Positions 35,871 to 44,359 of a stretch of DNA of 64,000 bases are shown one piece after another. Positions within the stretch are counted from its first letter, which is position 1. Each line of letters starts with the position of its first letter. The notes beneath the pieces were generated by a model that saw only the letters and a program-made list of their open reading frames with translations, searched no databases and was not told the DNA's origin. Origin of the DNA: Salinirubellus salinus (lineage in GTDB: Archaea > Halobacteriota > Halobacteria > Halobacteriales > Haloarculaceae); contig NZ_CP104003.1 in NCBI RefSeq assembly GCF_025231485.1, positions 2,232,001 to 2,296,000 of the forward strand, in the 5' to 3' direction. Made by a program: the position numbers and the translations under genes.

Positions 35871-36692
35871 ATGCCGTCCCGTGACGAGGATGCCTCGCCC
35901 CCAAACGCGTCACGTATCAAGACCAAGGTGGAGTCCGGCACAGCACTGGGCGTCGGCGACATCAAGTTCCTCCTCCGGTACGTTGAGCGGTACGATCACC
36001 GCGAATTGGAACCGTATCGAGACGACATCGACGACGCGATCTCCGGCGAACTGGGGCACGAGGTCTACGTCTCAATCCTCGAAGAGTTCGAGCAAGCGGG
36101 GGTGCTCGACGAATTACGGCCCGATCTCGTCGACCCGGCGCTCGACCCCGAAGGATTCACACGGCGGGAGATGAACACTGGGGCGTACTACGACCCCAGA
36201 ACCGTCCATGACGAACGGGGCGAAGTTGTCGGCTCCATTCGCCCCCCTACTAAGCAGCCGACTCGGCTGCTGAGTATCCGGGCGTCGATCCGTGACTACC
36301 TGTTCTGTATCGGTCGAGGGTTCAATTTCGACCCGGAGCGGATCTACGATTACGAGGCGGATTATGCGAACTTCCTCCGGTGCGTGCTCGAATACGTCGA
36401 CGGTGGAGACTCGTTCGACCTCGAGGTCTGGTGCGACGACGACGGTGACCTGTCGACGGTCACCGTCGTGCTTCGGTCGGAGGCTCGGTCGTATCGGGAG
36501 TCATTCGGACAGGGGGGCGACTGGCTCAGGCTCGCCTCGTTCGACCCGATCGAGGCAGCACTAGCAGCGGAAACCACACAGCGACTTCGGTATAGTGCCG
36601 GCGGGAACGACGGGGCAGTACTGATCCTCGACGCCGAGACGGCGCCACTGGTGGACACGTACCTCGAAATGTTACCACCAGCGGCTCAATGA
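35871..36692 (+). CDS. Hypothetical acidic protein of the accessory segment
   Basis: A 273-residue soluble acidic protein with no family I recognise. Residues ~18-85 look helical (VGDIKFLLRYVERYDHRELEPY, then VSILEEFEQAGVLDEL); a C-terminal alpha/beta region has FDLEVWCDDDGDLSTVTVVLRS and AVLILDAETAPLVDTYLEML. It is bracketed by direct repeats R1 and R2 and is lower in GC than the core genes. Start ATG 35871. Confidence 0.7.
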   Translation: MPSRDEDASPPNASRIKTKVESGTALGVGDIKFLLRYVERYDHRELEPYRDDIDDAISGELGHEVYVSILEEFEQAGVLDELRPDLVDPALDPEGFTRREMNTGAYYDPRTVHDERGEVVGSIRPPTKQPTRLLSIRASIRDYLFCIGRGFNFDPERIYDYEADYANFLRCVLEYVDGGDSFDLEVWCDDDGDLSTVTVVLRSEARSYRESFGQGGDWLRLASFDPIEAALAAETTQRLRYSAGGNDGAVLILDAETAPLVDTYLEMLPPAAQ

Positions 36693-36729
36693 ACGACCAC
36701 CTGTATTCAATCGGTGAAGGCGAAGGGTA

Positions 36730-36780
36730 GACCGACTCGCGCCCTGTATCCAGCACGGGTTCGATGAACTACCAGTGTCC
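36730..36780 (+). repeat. Dispersed repeat R2
   Basis: Begins GACCGACTCGCGCCCTGTAT and runs through CGATGAACTACCAGTGTCC. A partial second unit (GCGTATTCAGCACTGGGTG) follows near 36810-36828. Confidence 0.75.
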
Positions 36781-36850
36781 AGTCAGAACCGACGTGCAAC
36801 ACTCAGAGCGCGTATTCAGCACTGGGTGTTAATAGTTTTCACCTAATAAA

Positions 36851-36868
36851 CTATAAATAAATTTATAG
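36851..36868. terminator. AT-rich palindrome between convergent genes
   Basis: CTATAAAT-AA-ATTTATAG has perfect 8-base arms and lies in the lowest-GC stretch of the window (about 36825-36890), between the convergent orphan genes ending at 36692 and 36925. Probably a bidirectional terminator or a remnant of an insertion. Confidence 0.45.
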
Positions 36869-36924
36869 AACGACCGCACGCACTCTCTTCGATGAGTCCG
36901 ACCGGTTCCGGTCGGAGAACGGCC

Positions 36925-38403
36925 TCAGTTCACAGCCTTCGACAGTTCCGCGCCCGCCTTGAACTTCACATCCTGCGACGCCCGACTCGCACTCACCAAG
37001 TGACGCACCAGCACATCAACCGTAACGTGCGTCACGAACCCGTATTCGTCGCCCGTCACCTCTAACGTGACCTCATCCTCATCCTCGGCCTCTCGTCCCG
37101 GTCGCTTCCGAAGAGGGTAGTCGACACCCCCCGACTCCGAAAGCACACCCGTCTCGACCAACTCCGCCACCGTCCCCGAATCCAGCCGCGCCCCTCGCCG
37201 GACGCGTGGCCATTCCCAGTCGGCTGCTCCACCGGCTACATCCTCAAACGAACCCCCAAGGTCAGAAAGCTCAACGCCCACCACCTCAGTCGGACCCGCC
37301 ATCGATAACACCGTCACCGAATCCTCGTACAGCGCGGCGTCGTCGATGACCCACCCACCCGTGTACACGAGCTGGTCGTTGCTCTCACACCGCTGGACGT
37401 ACAACACCGCCGGGAACGGCTTCGGACACCGCGGCGGCTGCACCATCACCTGATACACCGACACGCCCGAAGACGAACCAGACTCCGTCGTCCGCGTCCA
37501 GACACCGGGTCCACACGGATCATCATCAGAACAGCTCGTGTCCGACCCATCTCCATCAGGGCCAGCAATGATTGGGTCCGCGGAGAGCGTCATCAGCATC
37601 TCTGTCTTTATTCTTGCACCATCCGCCGACCTGTCGCCCGAAAGCAGGAACACCGACCCATCATCCGACCGAACGACCTCCAGACCCCCGCCCGTCGCCA
37701 TCGGCCCGGACACCTCCGCAATGAAGTGCGGCGTCGCCCCACACACCGCCCCCGGATACACGTCTGAATCGCTATCATCGCAATCACCACCCCCATCCGA
37801 GCCAGCAGTCTTCGACGACCCCCACGAGTACACCCGCCCCTCGCCATCGGACTCGCCCGTCAGATACGCGATGAGCTGCTCCGGCGTCACCTCCTCACGG
37901 ATACTCCCGTTCCCACCCGGAACCTCGGCATCAGGCAGACACACCGTAAACCGCTCAGCAACAATCGGCTCCCCACCCAGATACGCAACAAGCTCGTCAT
38001 CCTCGTCAGCGTCGCCAAGCCCATCGCCATCAGCATCTCCATCCGTCGACCGCGACTTTTGCTTGTTACTCCGCGACGAATTGTAATCCTGAGCCATCAC
38101 CGGCGATGACGTAACCCAGCCCTCCAACTCTACGTCTCCAAGTTGTCCACCCGACACCGTCGGAGTCAGCCGACTCACGTGCGGCTCACCGACGACGAAC
38201 TCGCCCACACTCGCCGCCTGTGTCCCCGCGAACACCGCCGCAGGCGACGCCCCCGTGTTCGTCACCGCTGACGCCACGCGGCTCAGACAGCCGCTGAGTC
38301 CGACAACGGTAACGGCACCAGCTGCGGCAAGTAGGCTCCGGCGGCGAACCGGTATCTCGCCCGTGTCGGCAGTACTGCTCTCCGGGGAAGACGAATCACT
38401 CAT
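36925..38403 (-). CDS. Tat-exported lipoprotein with metal-binding-type Asp motifs, orphan
   Basis: A 492-residue predicted lipoprotein: Tat-like VRRRSLLAAAGAVTVVGLSGC with lipobox Cys. A thrombospondin-type-3-like calcium motif DGDADGDGLGDADEDDE lies near residues 120-137. A later DCDDSDSDVYPGA near residue 210 resembles the repeat motif of MopE-like metal-binding proteins. Several Cys pairs (SCSDDDPC) occur. The remainder has no recognisable fold. Codon choice is unlike neighbours, with many CCA, ACA and TCA codons. ATG 38403 is supported by the signal peptide; the frame is open further upstream into repeat R3. Adjacent repeats point to recent acquisition. Confidence 0.75.
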   Translation of the reverse strand: MSDSSSPESSTADTGEIPVRRRSLLAAAGAVTVVGLSGCLSRVASAVTNTGASPAAVFAGTQAASVGEFVVGEPHVSRLTPTVSGGQLGDVELEGWVTSSPVMAQDYNSSRSNKQKSRSTDGDADGDGLGDADEDDELVAYLGGEPIVAERFTVCLPDAEVPGGNGSIREEVTPEQLIAYLTGESDGEGRVYSWGSSKTAGSDGGGDCDDSDSDVYPGAVCGATPHFIAEVSGPMATGGGLEVVRSDDGSVFLLSGDRSADGARIKTEMLMTLSADPIIAGPDGDGSDTSCSDDDPCGPGVWTRTTESGSSSGVSVYQVMVQPPRCPKPFPAVLYVQRCESNDQLVYTGGWVIDDAALYEDSVTVLSMAGPTEVVGVELSDLGGSFEDVAGGAADWEWPRVRRGARLDSGTVAELVETGVLSESGGVDYPLRKRPGREAEDEDEVTLEVTGDEYGFVTHVTVDVLVRHLVSASRASQDVKFKAGAELSKAVN

Positions 38404-38520
38404 CTGGTATTGAATACCATGCATAAGAATAAAATTTCCTATGATTGGGGCGTAGAGGTTACACCCATTTCTGTATGGATGCTGTCGAGGCGTTTCGAGG
38501 CATGGAACAGAGACGTAGAC

Positions 38521-38560
38521 GACCGACTCGCGCCCTCTATTCAGCACGACGGTCAGAACC
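38521..38560 (+). repeat. Dispersed repeat R3
   Basis: Begins GACCGACTCGCGCCCTCTAT and continues TCAGCACGACGGTCAGAACC. Same orientation as R1 and R2; a GGGTTCAACGAACC-like tail appears near 38575. Confidence 0.7.
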
Positions 38561-38666
38561 TATCACTAGTCGATGGGTTCAACGAACCCAGAGGAGACAG
38601 CGTTCGAAGCCGCTGTGCTGGGCGGGAATACAACCGCACCGCCCCGCGGCGAGCGAAGCGAGCTGC

Positions 38667-38738
38667 GCTTTTCGAATCGAAAGTTTTGCGCGAGCGGTTC
38701 GCGCCGACGGCGCGAACCCGAGCGGAAAATTTTCGTGG
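38667..38738 (-). repeat. Dispersed intergenic hairpin element, copy 3 (3' of atpB)
   Basis: CTTTTCGAATCGAAAG core and a perfect 10-base stem GGTTCGCGCC (38696-38705) / GGCGCGAACC (38709-38718) with a 3-base loop, then GGAAAATTTTCGTGGC up to the atpB stop. The strongest hairpin of the three copies; probable terminator of the ATP synthase operon. Confidence 0.75.
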
Positions 38739-40151
38739 CTAGTCGTCCGCGCTGACCGCTTCCTGCTCCTCTTCGACGTAGTACTCCTCGATGAGGTCCT
38801 CGTCGATACGGTTGAGCTCCGGCTTCGGGAACGCCGAGAGCAGGTCCCAGCCGATGCCGAGGGTGTCCTCGATGGAGCGGTTCGTGTTGTACCCCTGCTG
38901 GACGAACTCGTTCTCGAACGCCTCGGCGAAGTCGAGGTACTTGTTGTCACGCTCGGAGAGCGCCTCGCGACCGACGATGTTCACGAGGTCACGCAGGTCC
39001 TCACCCTCCGCGTACGCGGCGTAGAGCTGGTCGGACACGTCGGCGTGGTCCTCGCGGGTCAGCCCCTCACCGATACCGTCGTCCATCAGCCGGGAGAGGG
39101 ACGGCAGCACCTGGATGGGCGGCTGGATACCCTGCGAGTTCAGGTCACGGTCGACGTAGATCTGCCCCTCCGTGATGTAGCCGGTCAGGTCCGGGATCGG
39201 GTGCGTGTCGTCGTCACCCGGCATCGTGAGGATGGGGATCTGCGTCACCGAGCCCTCGCGCCCCTCGATGCGGCCGGCCCGCTCGTAGAGGGTCGCCAGG
39301 TCGGTGTACATGTACCCGGGGTAGCCACGCCGGCCCGGGACCTCCTCGCGAGCCGCCCCGATCTCACGGAGCGCCTCGCAGTAGTTGGTCATGTCCGTCA
39401 GGATGACGAGCACGTGGTACCCCTTGTCGAACGCGAGGTACTCTGCCGTCGTCAGGGCCAGTCGCGGCGTGATGGTCCGCTCGACCGCAGGGTCGTCCGC
39501 GAGGTTCATGAAGACGACCGAGCGCTCCAGCGCGCCGGTGCGCTCGAAGTCCTGCATGAACTCGTTTGCCTCCTCCTGCGTGATGCCCATCGCGCCGAAG
39601 ATGACCGCGAACTCGCTGCCCTCGCCCTCGGCGTCCTCTTCCGGGACGGTCGCCTGACGGGCGATCTGGAGCGCGAGGTCGTTGTGCGGCAGACCGGACC
39701 CCGAGAAGATGGGGAGCTTCTGGCCGCGCACGAGCGTGTTCATCCCGTCGATGGCGCTCACACCCGTCTGGATGAACTCCTCGGGGTACTCGCGGGCCGT
39801 CGGGTTGATCGCCGCCCCGACGATCTCTCGCTCCTCCTCGGGTTCGATGTCCGGCCCGCCGTCGATGGGCTGGCCGGACCCCGAGAGCACGCGACCGAGG
39901 AGATCCTCGGTCAGCGGCATCTGCAGGGTCTCACCCAGGAACCGCACCGAGGAGTTCCGGTCGATACCGTCGGTCCCCTCGAACACCTGGATTGCGACGT
40001 ACTCGGAAGTCGATTCCAGCACCTGGCCACGCCGGACGTCCCCCGAGGGCGTCTCGATCTCGACGATCTCGTCGTACCCGACGGGCTCGTCGACCTCGGC
40101 GAACACCAGCGGGCCGCTGATCTCCGTGATTGTCTTGTATTCTTTCTGCAT
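38739..40151 (-). CDS. atpB: A-type ATP synthase subunit B (non-catalytic)
   Basis: A 470-residue nucleotide-binding regulatory subunit. It starts [20 protein letters not shown]. The region of the catalytic P-loop reads [18 protein letters not shown], without GKT, as expected for subunit B. It also has [15 protein letters not shown] and [22 protein letters not shown]. The tail [11 protein letters not shown] is almost the same as that of atpD. It starts 2 bases after the atpA stop codon; last gene of the contiguous operon. Confidence 0.97.
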   Translation of the reverse strand: MQKEYKTITEISGPLVFAEVDEPVGYDEIVEIETPSGDVRRGQVLESTSEYVAIQVFEGTDGIDRNSSVRFLGETLQMPLTEDLLGRVLSGSGQPIDGGPDIEPEEEREIVGAAINPTAREYPEEFIQTGVSAIDGMNTLVRGQKLPIFSGSGLPHNDLALQIARQATVPEEDAEGEGSEFAVIFGAMGITQEEANEFMQDFERTGALERSVVFMNLADDPAVERTITPRLALTTAEYLAFDKGYHVLVILTDMTNYCEALREIGAAREEVPGRRGYPGYMYTDLATLYERAGRIEGREGSVTQIPILTMPGDDDTHPIPDLTGYITEGQIYVDRDLNSQGIQPPIQVLPSLSRLMDDGIGEGLTREDHADVSDQLYAAYAEGEDLRDLVNIVGREALSERDNKYLDFAEAFENEFVQQGYNTNRSIEDTLGIGWDLLSAFPKPELNRIDEDLIEEYYVEEEQEAVSADD

Positions 40152-40153
40152 GG

Positions 40154-41923
40154 TCAGTACAGCTCCTGCAGTTCGCTGGTGATCTGGTCCTCGACCTCGT
40201 CGATGAACTCGTCGTAGTCCTCGGCGGTCCCCATCCGGTTCAGCCGGGGGGCACCGTCGATGGCCTGGATCTCCTCGACCGGGACACCCGCCTCGAGCGC
40301 CTCGAACGCCTCGTCGTTGAACGTCTTGATGGCGCCGAGCATCCGGTAGGTCTTCTGCGGCTCACAGAACGTGTCAACGTCGTGGAACGCGTTCTGCTGG
40401 AGGTACGCCTCGCGGAGGTAGCGCGCCACCTCGAGGGTGAGCTGCTGGTCCTCCGGCAGGGCGTCCTTACCGACGAGCTGGACGATCTCCTGCAGCTCGG
40501 CCTCCTCGTCGAGCGTGTCGACGGCCCACTGTCGCCGCTCGGGCCAGCCGTCGTCGACGTTCTCCGTGAACCACGGGTCGAGCTGCTCTCGGTAGAGCGA
40601 GTAGGACTCGTTCCAGTTGATGGACGGGAAGTGCCGCCGTTCGGCGAGGTCCGCGTCCAGCGCCCAGAACGTCTTGACGATACGCAGGGTGTTCTGCGTG
40701 ACCGGCTCCGAGAAGTCACCACCCGGCGGCGAGACGGCGCCGATGACCGAGATGGACCCCTCCGTGCCGTTGATGTTCTGGAAGTAGCCGGCGCGCTCGT
40801 AGAACTCCGAGAGGCGGGCGGCGAGGTACGCGGGGTACCCCTCCTCACCGGGCATCTCCTCCAGCCGCGAGGAGATCTCGCGCATGGCCTCGGCCCACCG
40901 CGAGGTGGAGTCGGCCATCAGCGCCACGTCGTAGCCCATGTCGCGGTAGTACTCGGCGATGGTGATGCCCGTGTAGACACAGGACTCACGCGCCGCCACC
41001 GGCATGTTCGACGTGTTCGCGATGAGGCACGTCCGGGACATCAGCGGGTTCCCGGTGACCGGGTCCTCCAGCTCCGGGAAGTCTTCGATGACCTCGGTCA
41101 TCTCGTTGCCACGCTCGCCACAGCCGACGTAGACGACGATGTCCGCGTCGGCCCACTTCGCGAGCTGGTGCTGGGTGACGGTCTTGCCCGAGCCGAACGG
41201 ACCCGGGATGGCGGCCGTCCCGCCCTTCGCGATGGGGAACAGGCCGTCGAGGATGCGCTGGCCGGACACGAGCGGCGTGTCCGGCGTCTGCTTCTCGACG
41301 GTCGGACGCGGCTCGCGCACCGGCCACTCCTGGTGCATCGAGAACTCCGCGCCGGTGTCCAGTGCGACGACGGTGTCGGTCACGCTGTGGCTGCCACCGT
41401 CGACCTCGACGACCTCGCCGGTGTGCTCCTGATCCGCACGGGTCTCCGGCGGGACGAGCACCTTGTGGTCGATCTGGACCGTCTCCTCGACGACACCCAG
41501 AACGTCACCGGGCGAGACCTCGTCGCCGACCTCGACGGACGGCTCGAACTCCCACTCTTTCTCCATGTCGATACCGGGGGCGTCGACCCCACGGTCGAGG
41601 AACGCACCCATGCGCTCCTCGAGGACGTCGAGTGGACGCTGGACGCCGTCGTAGATGGAGTCCAGCATGCCGGGACCCAGGTCGACGCTCAGCGGCTCGC
41701 CCGTGTTCTCGACGGGTTCGCCGGGAGCGACGTCCGAGGTCTCCTCGTACACCTGGATCGTCGTGATGTTCCCCTCTATCTCGATGACCTCGCCCATCAG
41801 CCCTTCGTCGCCCACGTAGACGACGTCGTTCATCCGGGCGTCGAGGTCCGTGGCGGTCACGACCGGACCGCTCACGCTCTCTATGACACCTTCCGCGGTG
41901 TCTGCTTCGGTTGCCTGACTCAT
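40154..41923 (-). CDS. atpA: A-type ATP synthase subunit A (catalytic)
   Basis: A 589-residue catalytic subunit with Walker [12 protein letters not shown], the A-type non-homologous region before it ([20 protein letters not shown]), and [30 protein letters not shown]. No intein is present. Start ATG 41923, 3 bases after the atpF stop codon. Confidence 0.98.
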   Translation of the reverse strand: MSQATEADTAEGVIESVSGPVVTATDLDARMNDVVYVGDEGLMGEVIEIEGNITTIQVYEETSDVAPGEPVENTGEPLSVDLGPGMLDSIYDGVQRPLDVLEERMGAFLDRGVDAPGIDMEKEWEFEPSVEVGDEVSPGDVLGVVEETVQIDHKVLVPPETRADQEHTGEVVEVDGGSHSVTDTVVALDTGAEFSMHQEWPVREPRPTVEKQTPDTPLVSGQRILDGLFPIAKGGTAAIPGPFGSGKTVTQHQLAKWADADIVVYVGCGERGNEMTEVIEDFPELEDPVTGNPLMSRTCLIANTSNMPVAARESCVYTGITIAEYYRDMGYDVALMADSTSRWAEAMREISSRLEEMPGEEGYPAYLAARLSEFYERAGYFQNINGTEGSISVIGAVSPPGGDFSEPVTQNTLRIVKTFWALDADLAERRHFPSINWNESYSLYREQLDPWFTENVDDGWPERRQWAVDTLDEEAELQEIVQLVGKDALPEDQQLTLEVARYLREAYLQQNAFHDVDTFCEPQKTYRMLGAIKTFNDEAFEALEAGVPVEEIQAIDGAPRLNRMGTAEDYDEFIDEVEDQITSELQELY

Positions 41924-41926
41924 GTT

Positions 41927-42250
41927 CTAGTCTTCCGCCATCAGGTCGATCCCGATCGCTCGCTTGATCTGGTCGCGGAGACCGCCGCCACCGGCGGCGC
42001 TCCCCAGCGTCACGAGCACGGGCTCGACACTCGTTTCGACGTCGCGTCGGACTGTGCGCGAGAGATGCTCGAGGTCGTCCTCGTGCATCACCACGATACC
42101 GACACCGTCGTCCTCCAGCATCTCGGTCACCGCCGCGTCGAGTTCCTCGGGCTTGTCCTCCTCGGGAACGTTCGCGAACTCGCGGATGCCCGCGAGACGG
42201 AAGCCCGTCGTGAACTCCGGACTGCCGATGACGCCTATCTCCTGACTCAT
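41927..42250 (-). CDS. atpF: A-type ATP synthase subunit F
   Basis: A 107-residue central-stalk subunit: MSQEIGVIGSPEFTTGFRLAGI is the Rossmann-like start, and VGIVVMHEDDLEHL the core strand. ATG 42250 overlaps the atpC stop by 4 bases. Confidence 0.95.
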   Translation of the reverse strand: MSQEIGVIGSPEFTTGFRLAGIREFANVPEEDKPEELDAAVTEMLEDDGVGIVVMHEDDLEHLSRTVRRDVETSVEPVLVTLGSAAGGGGLRDQIKRAIGIDLMAED

Positions 42251-43311
42251 ATCATCACCAGCTCCGTGTCGATCTCGTCCTCGCCCAGCCCGGCCTCGCG
42301 GCCGCGGGCGATGGCACGCAGGTTGTCCACCTCGCGCTCCTTGGCGAGCACGTACGCCAGCACCGGACACACCGACAGGGGGTACCGGTTCGAGAGGCGG
42401 TCGGAGTACTCGAGCAGCGCCGCGTCGAGCGCGTGCTCGAACGCGATGAGGCTATCTGCCTGCTCCAGTTCGTCGAGCGCCTCGTTCAGGTCGCTCCCGT
42501 ACGGCGACTCACGGATGCGTGCGACGAGTTCGTCCGTGTTCGTCGAGAGCTGCCGGAGTTCGTCGGCGTCGAACAGCCGACCGCCCTCGATGAAGTACTC
42601 GCCCGGGTCGATGTCCGCGCCCGACCGGGCGATGCGGAGCGCGTTCCGGAGGTTCCGGAAGTCGATCTCCGCGCGCAGGAACTCGATGTAGAGCTCCGTC
42701 GCCACGTCCGGTTCGCTCGGGAGCCCCGAGAGCAGCGTCTCGTAGAACGCCCGGTCGACCGCGTTCTCGAGCGGGACCAGCGTCCCCGTCGACTCGTAGT
42801 CGTCGAACGCCGCCGCCAGCGGCTTGCCGAACATCGTCCCCTGCAGGCGGTCGACGGCGTCCTCGATGGACTCCGAGTCGACCAGCGTCGAGAGGAACTC
42901 CTCGTCGAACTCGCCGGCTCCGATGAGGTCGTCCTCGATCTCCTGTCGGGAGGCGTCGGCGTACAGCCCACGCACGACGGTCTTGACGTTCCACGCGTCG
43001 AACTTCCGGAGGTAGCGCGCGATGTAGTCGTACAGCCGCCCCTCGGCCCAGTCCAGCAGGTCGTTGAAGTGCTTGGCCAGGTTGCGGTTCAGCGCGTACT
43101 CGATCAGGTCGACGCCGGAGTAACGGGAGCCGAGCGCGTTCATCTCGCGCTCGTACTCCTCTTCCTCCATGAAGCGGGCGATCTCGCCGGTCCCCATGCG
43201 GACGAGTTTCCGGTAGTCGTCCTCGTCGAACAGCGACGCGCGACGGGACCGCACGCGGGCCGTGACGTACTCGTAGTTCGAACTCGACTCCGATGGGGCG
43301 ATGATGCTCAT
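42247..43311 (-). CDS. atpC: A-type ATP synthase subunit C
   Basis: A 354-residue all-helical funnel subunit that joins the central stalk to the K ring. YVTARVRSRRASLFDEDDYRKLVRM and the C-terminal SVCPVLAYVLAKEREVDNLRAIARG are family hallmarks. Overlaps atpE and atpF by 4 bases each, showing tight coupling. Confidence 0.96.
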   Translation of the reverse strand: MSIIAPSESSSNYEYVTARVRSRRASLFDEDDYRKLVRMGTGEIARFMEEEEYEREMNALGSRYSGVDLIEYALNRNLAKHFNDLLDWAEGRLYDYIARYLRKFDAWNVKTVVRGLYADASRQEIEDDLIGAGEFDEEFLSTLVDSESIEDAVDRLQGTMFGKPLAAAFDDYESTGTLVPLENAVDRAFYETLLSGLPSEPDVATELYIEFLRAEIDFRNLRNALRIARSGADIDPGEYFIEGGRLFDADELRQLSTNTDELVARIRESPYGSDLNEALDELEQADSLIAFEHALDAALLEYSDRLSNRYPLSVCPVLAYVLAKEREVDNLRAIARGREAGLGEDEIDTELVMI

Positions 43312-43883
43312 TGGAACAGTTCGTCCGATATCTCCCGCAGGTTGTCCTCCCAGACCTCGGCGAGGACGGAGTCGAACGTGTTGTTGACACGGACCCGCGA
43401 GCCCTCGCTCTCGACGACGACGCCGCCGAGGCAGTCGTACTCGCCGGCGTACGAGAAGCCCTCGTAGTCGTCGAGCACGTCGGTCAGCAGTTCCTCGTCG
43501 TCGGCCCGGCCGTACACCTGCACGTCGTCGCCGTCGAACTCCTCGGCGGCCACGTCGAGCAGGGCACGGGTCAGTTCTTCGCGACGCTCACCCTCGAGAC
43601 CGGCGACCTCCTCCTCGACGTCCTCGCGGACGTCGGCGAGCAGTTCGCGGCGGGCTTCGAGCCGGGCCTGCTTGGCCTCGAGCTTCGCGGAGGAGAGCGT
43701 CTGCTCTCGCTCCTGCTCGATGCTGCGCTCGACCTCGCGCTCGGCCTCCTCGAGGATGTCCTCGGCGTCGCTCTCGGCCTCGGAGACGATCTCCTCGGCT
43801 CGCTGTTCGCCCTCGTCCCGGATTTCCTCCGCACGCGCGCGGGCTTCGTCCCGGATGTCCTCTACGACTGTATCCAGACTCAT
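43308..43883 (-). CDS. atpE: A-type ATP synthase subunit E (peripheral stalk)
   Basis: A 191-residue peripheral-stalk subunit. The N-terminal ~95 residues form an Arg/Glu coiled coil (EARARAEEIRDEGEQRAEEI); the C-terminal globular domain has GEYDCLGGVVVESEGSRVRV and NTFDSVLAEVWEDNLREI. Pairs with subunit H. Confidence 0.95.
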   Translation of the reverse strand: MSLDTVVEDIRDEARARAEEIRDEGEQRAEEIVSEAESDAEDILEEAEREVERSIEQEREQTLSSAKLEAKQARLEARRELLADVREDVEEEVAGLEGERREELTRALLDVAAEEFDGDDVQVYGRADDEELLTDVLDDYEGFSYAGEYDCLGGVVVESEGSRVRVNNTFDSVLAEVWEDNLREISDELFQ

Positions 43884-43903
43884 GTTGGAAAAGGGGGGCG
43901 TGT

Positions 43904-44188
43904 TCAGACGAAGCTCTCGTACGGGACCTCGGGCACGACGAAGACCACGACGAGCGCCAGGATGACGAGCGTCTCCGGCAGGACCGTCAGGATGAGGCCA
44001 CGACCGAACATCTCGTCGTCCTCTGCGACGGCACCGACCGCCGCGGCACCGATACCGCGCTCTGCGTACCCGGCACCGAACGCCGCGAGGCCGACCGCGA
44101 GCGCGGCCGCGGCCTTCGGCGGGATAGCCGGGAAGTTGGTCTGAATCGGTACGAGGATGGCAGCGACCAGCGATGTGAGTTCCATCAT
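43904..44188 (-). CDS. atpK: A-type ATP synthase subunit K (proteolipid ring)
   Basis: A 94-residue two-helix hairpin (c-type) subunit. Helix 1 is AALAVGLAAFGAGYAERGIGAAAVGA; helix 2 is LILTVLPETLVILALVVVFVV with the ion-carrying Glu of PET. A leader segment of about 25 residues (MMELTSLVAAILVPIQTNFP) precedes helix 1. Start at 44188, or the second ATG at 44185. A TTTATGGG-like leftward box near 44241-44252 could give this highly needed subunit its own promoter. Confidence 0.93.
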   Translation of the reverse strand: MMELTSLVAAILVPIQTNFPAIPPKAAAALAVGLAAFGAGYAERGIGAAAVGAVAEDDEMFGRGLILTVLPETLVILALVVVFVVPEVPYESFV

Positions 44189-44305
44189 TCTTGAGTTACC
44201 TCTGGTGTGGTTCCGAACGGCTAGACGTCCACACAAGAGACCCATAAAACTTCCCAAACGCGGTTGCCAGCGCCCGTGCGGCCGGCTTAGCACGAACCGC
44301 ACGCT

Positions 44306-44327
44306 CCCCGCTGGAGGAGCCGCGGGG
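44306..44327 (-). terminator. Hairpin between atpI and atpK
   Basis: CCCCGC (44306-44311) pairs with GCGGGG (44322-44327) across a 10-base loop in the 171-base gap after the atpI stop. Together with a possible atpK promoter it may uncouple the large I subunit from the multi-copy K subunit. Confidence 0.45.
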
Positions 44328-44359
44328 CGGGCGAGACCGAAGCCGGCGGCGGGCCGAGG

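Larger units (their letters stand above)
38404..38738. other. 335-base intergenic region: promoter side, repeat R3 and hairpin element
   Basis: No gene is supported here. It holds the AT-rich upstream region of the lipoprotein gene (38404-38450), repeat R3 (38521-38560) and copy 3 of the dispersed hairpin element (38667-38738), preceded by GGCGAGCGAAGCGAGCTGCG. Open frames crossing it are repeat-derived. Confidence 0.7.

Noticed and set aside
36825-36890. AT-rich stretch as a replication origin
   Set aside because: No ORB-like repeats and no orc1/cdc6 gene nearby; it lies between convergent genes and holds a single palindrome.
34560-38700. Integrated mobile element or provirus
   Set aside because: Lower GC, orphan genes and repeats are present, but there is no integrase, transposase, tRNA target or capsid gene, so only an acquired segment is claimed.
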